Made by a program: the position numbers and the translations under genes | NCBI GenBank assembly: GCA_034112085.1 | Contig: JAWUWD010000110.1 | Coordinates: 1 to 8,812 of the forward strand | Origin: JAWUWD01 sp034112085 | GTDB taxonomy: Bacteria; Bacteroidota; Bacteroidia; Cytophagales; Cyclobacteriaceae | Length of the DNA: 8,812 nucleotides | Direction: 5' to 3' | Part shown: positions 6,090 to 8,812 of the stretch, in pieces | Numbering within the stretch: position 1 is the first letter of the stretch | Layout of the letters: every line of letters starts with the position of its first letter | Notes under the pieces: model-generated | The model's database searches: none | What the model saw: only the letters and a program-made list of their open reading frames with translations | Told to the model about the DNA's origin: nothing

Positions 6090-8519
6090 ATGATAAAAAA
6101 TTATATCAAAATCGCCTTTAGGACTTTCGTTAAAGAGAAGTTCTACGCCATCATCAATGTATTGGGTCTTTCACTAGGTATAGCTTCCAGCCTACTAATT
6201 GCTATGTACATCTTGCACGAGACAAGCTATGATGAATTTCACCCAGATGTAGAAAACACCTACAGAGTCAATATGACCTCCATCTGGAACCCTGACGGAG
6301 GTATTATGGGCTCTTCAGTGATACCTCTTGCAGAATCATTGGAGTCAGAGTTTCCATCTATCACTTCTACTTTGCGTATCAACACCCCAGGGACACAACT
6401 TGTCAATACTGTAGACATCAATGGAAATGTTCAGGCATATAATGAAGATAATGTACTGGCAGTAGATTCTACATTCTTTGAGTTCTTCAATATTCCATTA
6501 CTGGAGGGAGATCCTATCTCCGCCCTGGATCAAAAAAATTCAATTATCCTTACCGAATCAATTGCTCGGAAATACTTTGGCAACGAATCTGCGCTAGGTA
6601 GAACGCTACTTCTCGGAGACGAAAGAACGCCAGTAAAAATAACTGGTGTAAGCGTAGATCCTCCCTCCAATATGCATTTTGGCTTCGATATGTTGATGTC
6701 AATGCATACTAACCCAAGCATCAAGAGATTCGAATGGAGTTGGATATGGACACAAGTAGTGACCTATGTCAAAGTAGCCGGTGACCCAATTATCGTTCAA
6801 GATCAGATGCCGATAATTGCTCCCAAATACGCAGTAAGTGCATTCACAAGACTCGGAATAGATTTTGATGAATATCAAAAAGAAAAAGGCGGCATTAACT
6901 TTTATTTACAGCCTGTAGAAGACATTCATTTACACTCTGATCAAATCCATAATCGGATCGGGGCGGACAGTAACATAACCTATCTATACGTATTTGGGAC
7001 AATAGCAGTGTTCATATTGTTATTGGCGAGTATCAACTTCATGAATCTTACCACTGCGAGAGCATCTGGAAGAGCTAAAGAAATTGGAGTCAAGAAGGTG
7101 CTCGGTTCTACTAAAAAACACCTCGTCTATCAGTTTTTGGCAGAAGCTATTTTTATGAGTGTGATAGCTACCATTGTAGCACTTGGACTAGTAGAGCTTT
7201 CCAAAATTGGTTTATTGAGAATGATTAGTCTTGATTTTGGACAAAACATCTTCACGGATTGGAAGTTATTGTTGAGCGTATTGCTTTTGCCAATCATACT
7301 CGGAATTTTAGCTGGAAGTTATCCAGCGTTCTATTTGACTTCTTTCAAGCCTGCCCAAGTATTGAAGGGTAAATTACAATCAGGCATGAAGAATACAGGG
7401 ATCAGGAATACACTGGTGATCTTCCAATTTACAATTGCCATTGTGTTGATGGCATGTTCGTTGATAGTATATCGTCAACTCGACTATTTCAAAACAGGTG
7501 ATTTAGGTTTTGACAGAGATCACATTATGATCATTCATGATGCTGATAAGCTAAGTAATCAATTAGAATCATTTAAAAATGAACTTGATCAAAATCCAGA
7601 AGTGATCAATAGTGCATTGGCGACAATAATGCCAGGAACTGGTATGGAAGACCTATTTCACGACCCCAATAATCCTGATAAAAAAGTGTCATTAGGCGTA
7701 TTCAAAATAGATGAAAAATATATCAACACACTAAACATACAAATAGCTCAAGGTAGAAACTTCTCCAAAGACTATCTTTCAGACAAGTCAGGAATCATTC
7801 TCAATGAAAGCGCTATGCGAGCCTTTGGATGGGATAGGGAAAACGTACTTGGTAAAGAAGTTGATTATTTTGAAGACTCATATGAGGTCATTGGTATTGT
7901 ATCAGATTTTCATAATCAGTCTTTGCAATACAACATTTCTCCAATAGGATTCTTTCACATCAATTCTAGTATGTGGCTTGACTCAAGGCTTATTGCCATC
8001 AAATTCCATCCAAAAAACATCAAGGCACTATTGTCTAGTATCAAGTCCAAATGGAATGGCGTAACAGAAACAACTCCATTTACCTATTCATTTTTAGACG
8101 AGAACTTGGCCAGAGGTTATGAAGCAGAAGAACAAATCGGTCAGCTATTTACAGTATTCACAGTACTGGCACTTATCATAGCATGTATTGGGTTATTCGG
8201 ATTAGCCTCCTATATCGCCACTCAGCGAAGTAAAGAGATCGGTGTGAGAAAGGTACTTGGTGCCTCTATCAAGGGACTGGTGATTATGTTAAATAAGGAT
8301 TTTACTAAGTTAGTAGTTGTCTCTATTGTGATTGCTACCCCTATTTCCATTTTGATGATGAATCAGTGGCTAGAGCAGTTCGCCAATAAAATCACCATTG
8401 GCTGGAATATCTTCCTGATAATTGGCGTAAGTGTGCTTTTCATTTCATGGATCACCGTGGCATTTCATTCTATCAAGACAGCAATGCTTAATCCTACAGA
8501 CATCCTCAAGGATGAGTAA
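6090..8519 (+). CDS. FtsX/MacB-type ABC transporter permease, paralogue 3 of 3
   Basis: Third fused permease, 809 residues from ATG 6090. An in-frame ATG at 6054 would add 12 residues (MIVFKTNNNNRT) and overlap paralogue 2. I reject it because MIKNYIKIAFRTF aligns with the starts of the other two paralogues, and the extra residues are the neighbour's 3' end read out of frame. TM segments are about 21-42, 298-320, 349-370, 392-416, 440-461, 687-711, 739-757 and 773-793; extracytoplasmic domains about 43-297 and 462-686. FtsX motifs are GRAKEIGVKKVLGST (327-341) and RSKEIGVRKVLGAS (713-726). GIVSDFHNQS is at 602-611. It is the most divergent of the three: IIHDADKL replaces the PL(A/P)ER segment after TM5, and the C-terminus reads LNPTDILKDE. 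It begins 13 nt after paralogue 2, implying co-transcription. No ATPase domain; substrate unknown. Confidence 0.95.
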   Translation: MIKNYIKIAFRTFVKEKFYAIINVLGLSLGIASSLLIAMYILHETSYDEFHPDVENTYRVNMTSIWNPDGGIMGSSVIPLAESLESEFPSITSTLRINTPGTQLVNTVDINGNVQAYNEDNVLAVDSTFFEFFNIPLLEGDPISALDQKNSIILTESIARKYFGNESALGRTLLLGDERTPVKITGVSVDPPSNMHFGFDMLMSMHTNPSIKRFEWSWIWTQVVTYVKVAGDPIIVQDQMPIIAPKYAVSAFTRLGIDFDEYQKEKGGINFYLQPVEDIHLHSDQIHNRIGADSNITYLYVFGTIAVFILLLASINFMNLTTARASGRAKEIGVKKVLGSTKKHLVYQFLAEAIFMSVIATIVALGLVELSKIGLLRMISLDFGQNIFTDWKLLLSVLLLPIILGILAGSYPAFYLTSFKPAQVLKGKLQSGMKNTGIRNTLVIFQFTIAIVLMACSLIVYRQLDYFKTGDLGFDRDHIMIIHDADKLSNQLESFKNELDQNPEVINSALATIMPGTGMEDLFHDPNNPDKKVSLGVFKIDEKYINTLNIQIAQGRNFSKDYLSDKSGIILNESAMRAFGWDRENVLGKEVDYFEDSYEVIGIVSDFHNQSLQYNISPIGFFHINSSMWLDSRLIAIKFHPKNIKALLSSIKSKWNGVTETTPFTYSFLDENLARGYEAEEQIGQLFTVFTVLALIIACIGLFGLASYIATQRSKEIGVRKVLGASIKGLVIMLNKDFTKLVVVSIVIATPISILMMNQWLEQFANKITIGWNIFLIIGVSVLFISWITVAFHSIKTAMLNPTDILKDE

Positions 8520-8562
8520 TTTTCTTCGTAATTTGTTCGATCATTCAGCAACTAAAATTGAT

Positions 8563-8812
8563 ATGAGAAAACTATTAGCTCTCGTTTTAATACTGGGGAC
8601 AAATTACTGTATTGCTCAAACTACAAAAACTATTAAAAACTATGGCAATTCATTGCCGGTAGAAGATGCTGAGCTACATCTTGACAAAAACACACATTAT
8701 AAAGTGATTTTTGACATTGCAAAATCCCCCGATGAGAAGGGCAAGCTCAATTCATCAATCAATACTATTGCTCGATTTATAAATATGCATGTGAGTCAAG
8801 GTGTTCCATTGG
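8563..8812 (+). CDS. Exported DsrE-family-like protein (3' end outside window)
   Basis: The open frame starts at ATG 8563 and runs off the window after 83 codons, too short to appear as a complete ORF. Residues 1-18 look like a Sec signal peptide: MRKLL, a hydrophobic stretch to about residue 17, then CIA before Q19, a cleavage context common in Bacteroidota. The mature part contains HYKVIFDIAKSPDEKGKL (46-63) and SINTIARFINMHVSQGVPL (65-83), which resemble the N-terminal half of periplasmic DsrE/DsrF-like proteins (the family associated with sulfur-relay proteins). The conserved cysteine region, if any, lies beyond the window. The only cysteine visible is C16 in the signal peptide, in a context (TNYC) that is not a good lipobox. 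It follows permease 3 by 43 nt with no clear terminator or convincing promoter between, so it may be the tail of the same transcript. Membership is moderately sure from memory of the family pattern; function is unknown. Confidence 0.75.
   Translation, partial: MRKLLALVLILGTNYCIAQTTKTIKNYGNSLPVEDAELHLDKNTHYKVIFDIAKSPDEKGKLNSSINTIARFINMHVSQGVPL

Noticed and set aside
1242..8519. Recent tandem duplication or recombination repeat
   Set aside because: Even the most conserved protein segment (KE(V/I)GVRKVLGAS) is encoded by different codons in each copy, so no long DNA identity remains and the duplication is old.
8532..8560. TTTG...TAAAATTG as a promoter for the DsrE-like gene
   Set aside because: The spacer is 17 bp rather than 19-21, the -7 box is imperfect, and the predicted start would fall on the ATG itself.
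8520..8562. Terminator after permease 3
   Set aside because: I found no GC-rich stem followed by a T run; the few T residues at the start do not follow a hairpin.

Overview
This AT-rich window looks like a chromosomal segment from a member of the Bacteroidota, most likely a Cytophagales-type marine or environmental lineage. The reasons are ~800-residue fused FtsX/MacB-type permeases repeated in tandem, start codons without Shine-Dalgarno sequences, an NtrC-type response regulator of the style common in that phylum, and a secreted DsrE-like protein. The phylum is a reasonably firm inference; the lineage is a guess.

Layout: positions 1-1047 (minus strand) hold the N-terminal 349 residues of a sigma-54-dependent, NtrC-family response regulator whose C-terminus lies outside the window. 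A 194-bp divergent intergenic region (1048-1241) follows. It contains two related 18-bp dyads 24 bp apart (1091-1108 and 1115-1132) and a -24/-12 sigma-54 promoter candidate (GG at 1197-1198, exactly 10 bp, GC at 1209-1210) facing rightward. Then come three tandem, co-directional genes for paralogous eight-TM ABC transporter permeases (1242-3662, 3686-6076, 6090-8519), separated by only 23 and 13 bp and therefore probably one operon. The window ends in a fourth rightward gene (8563 onward, truncated) for an exported DsrE-family-like protein.

How it fits together (inference): a sensor kinase not in the window would phosphorylate the regulator. The regulator would bind the tandem dyads about 100-120 bp upstream of the transcription start and, with sigma-54 RNA polymerase, switch on the permease operon. 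The permeases carry no nucleotide-binding domain and no ATPase gene is present here, so they need an ATPase encoded elsewhere. The most distinctive content is the coherent regulatory architecture (activator gene, tandem enhancer-like sites, correctly spaced sigma-54 promoter) controlling a block of three full-length but divergent permeases. The substrate cannot be read from the sequence. I saw no mobile element, CRISPR array, tRNA or rRNA.
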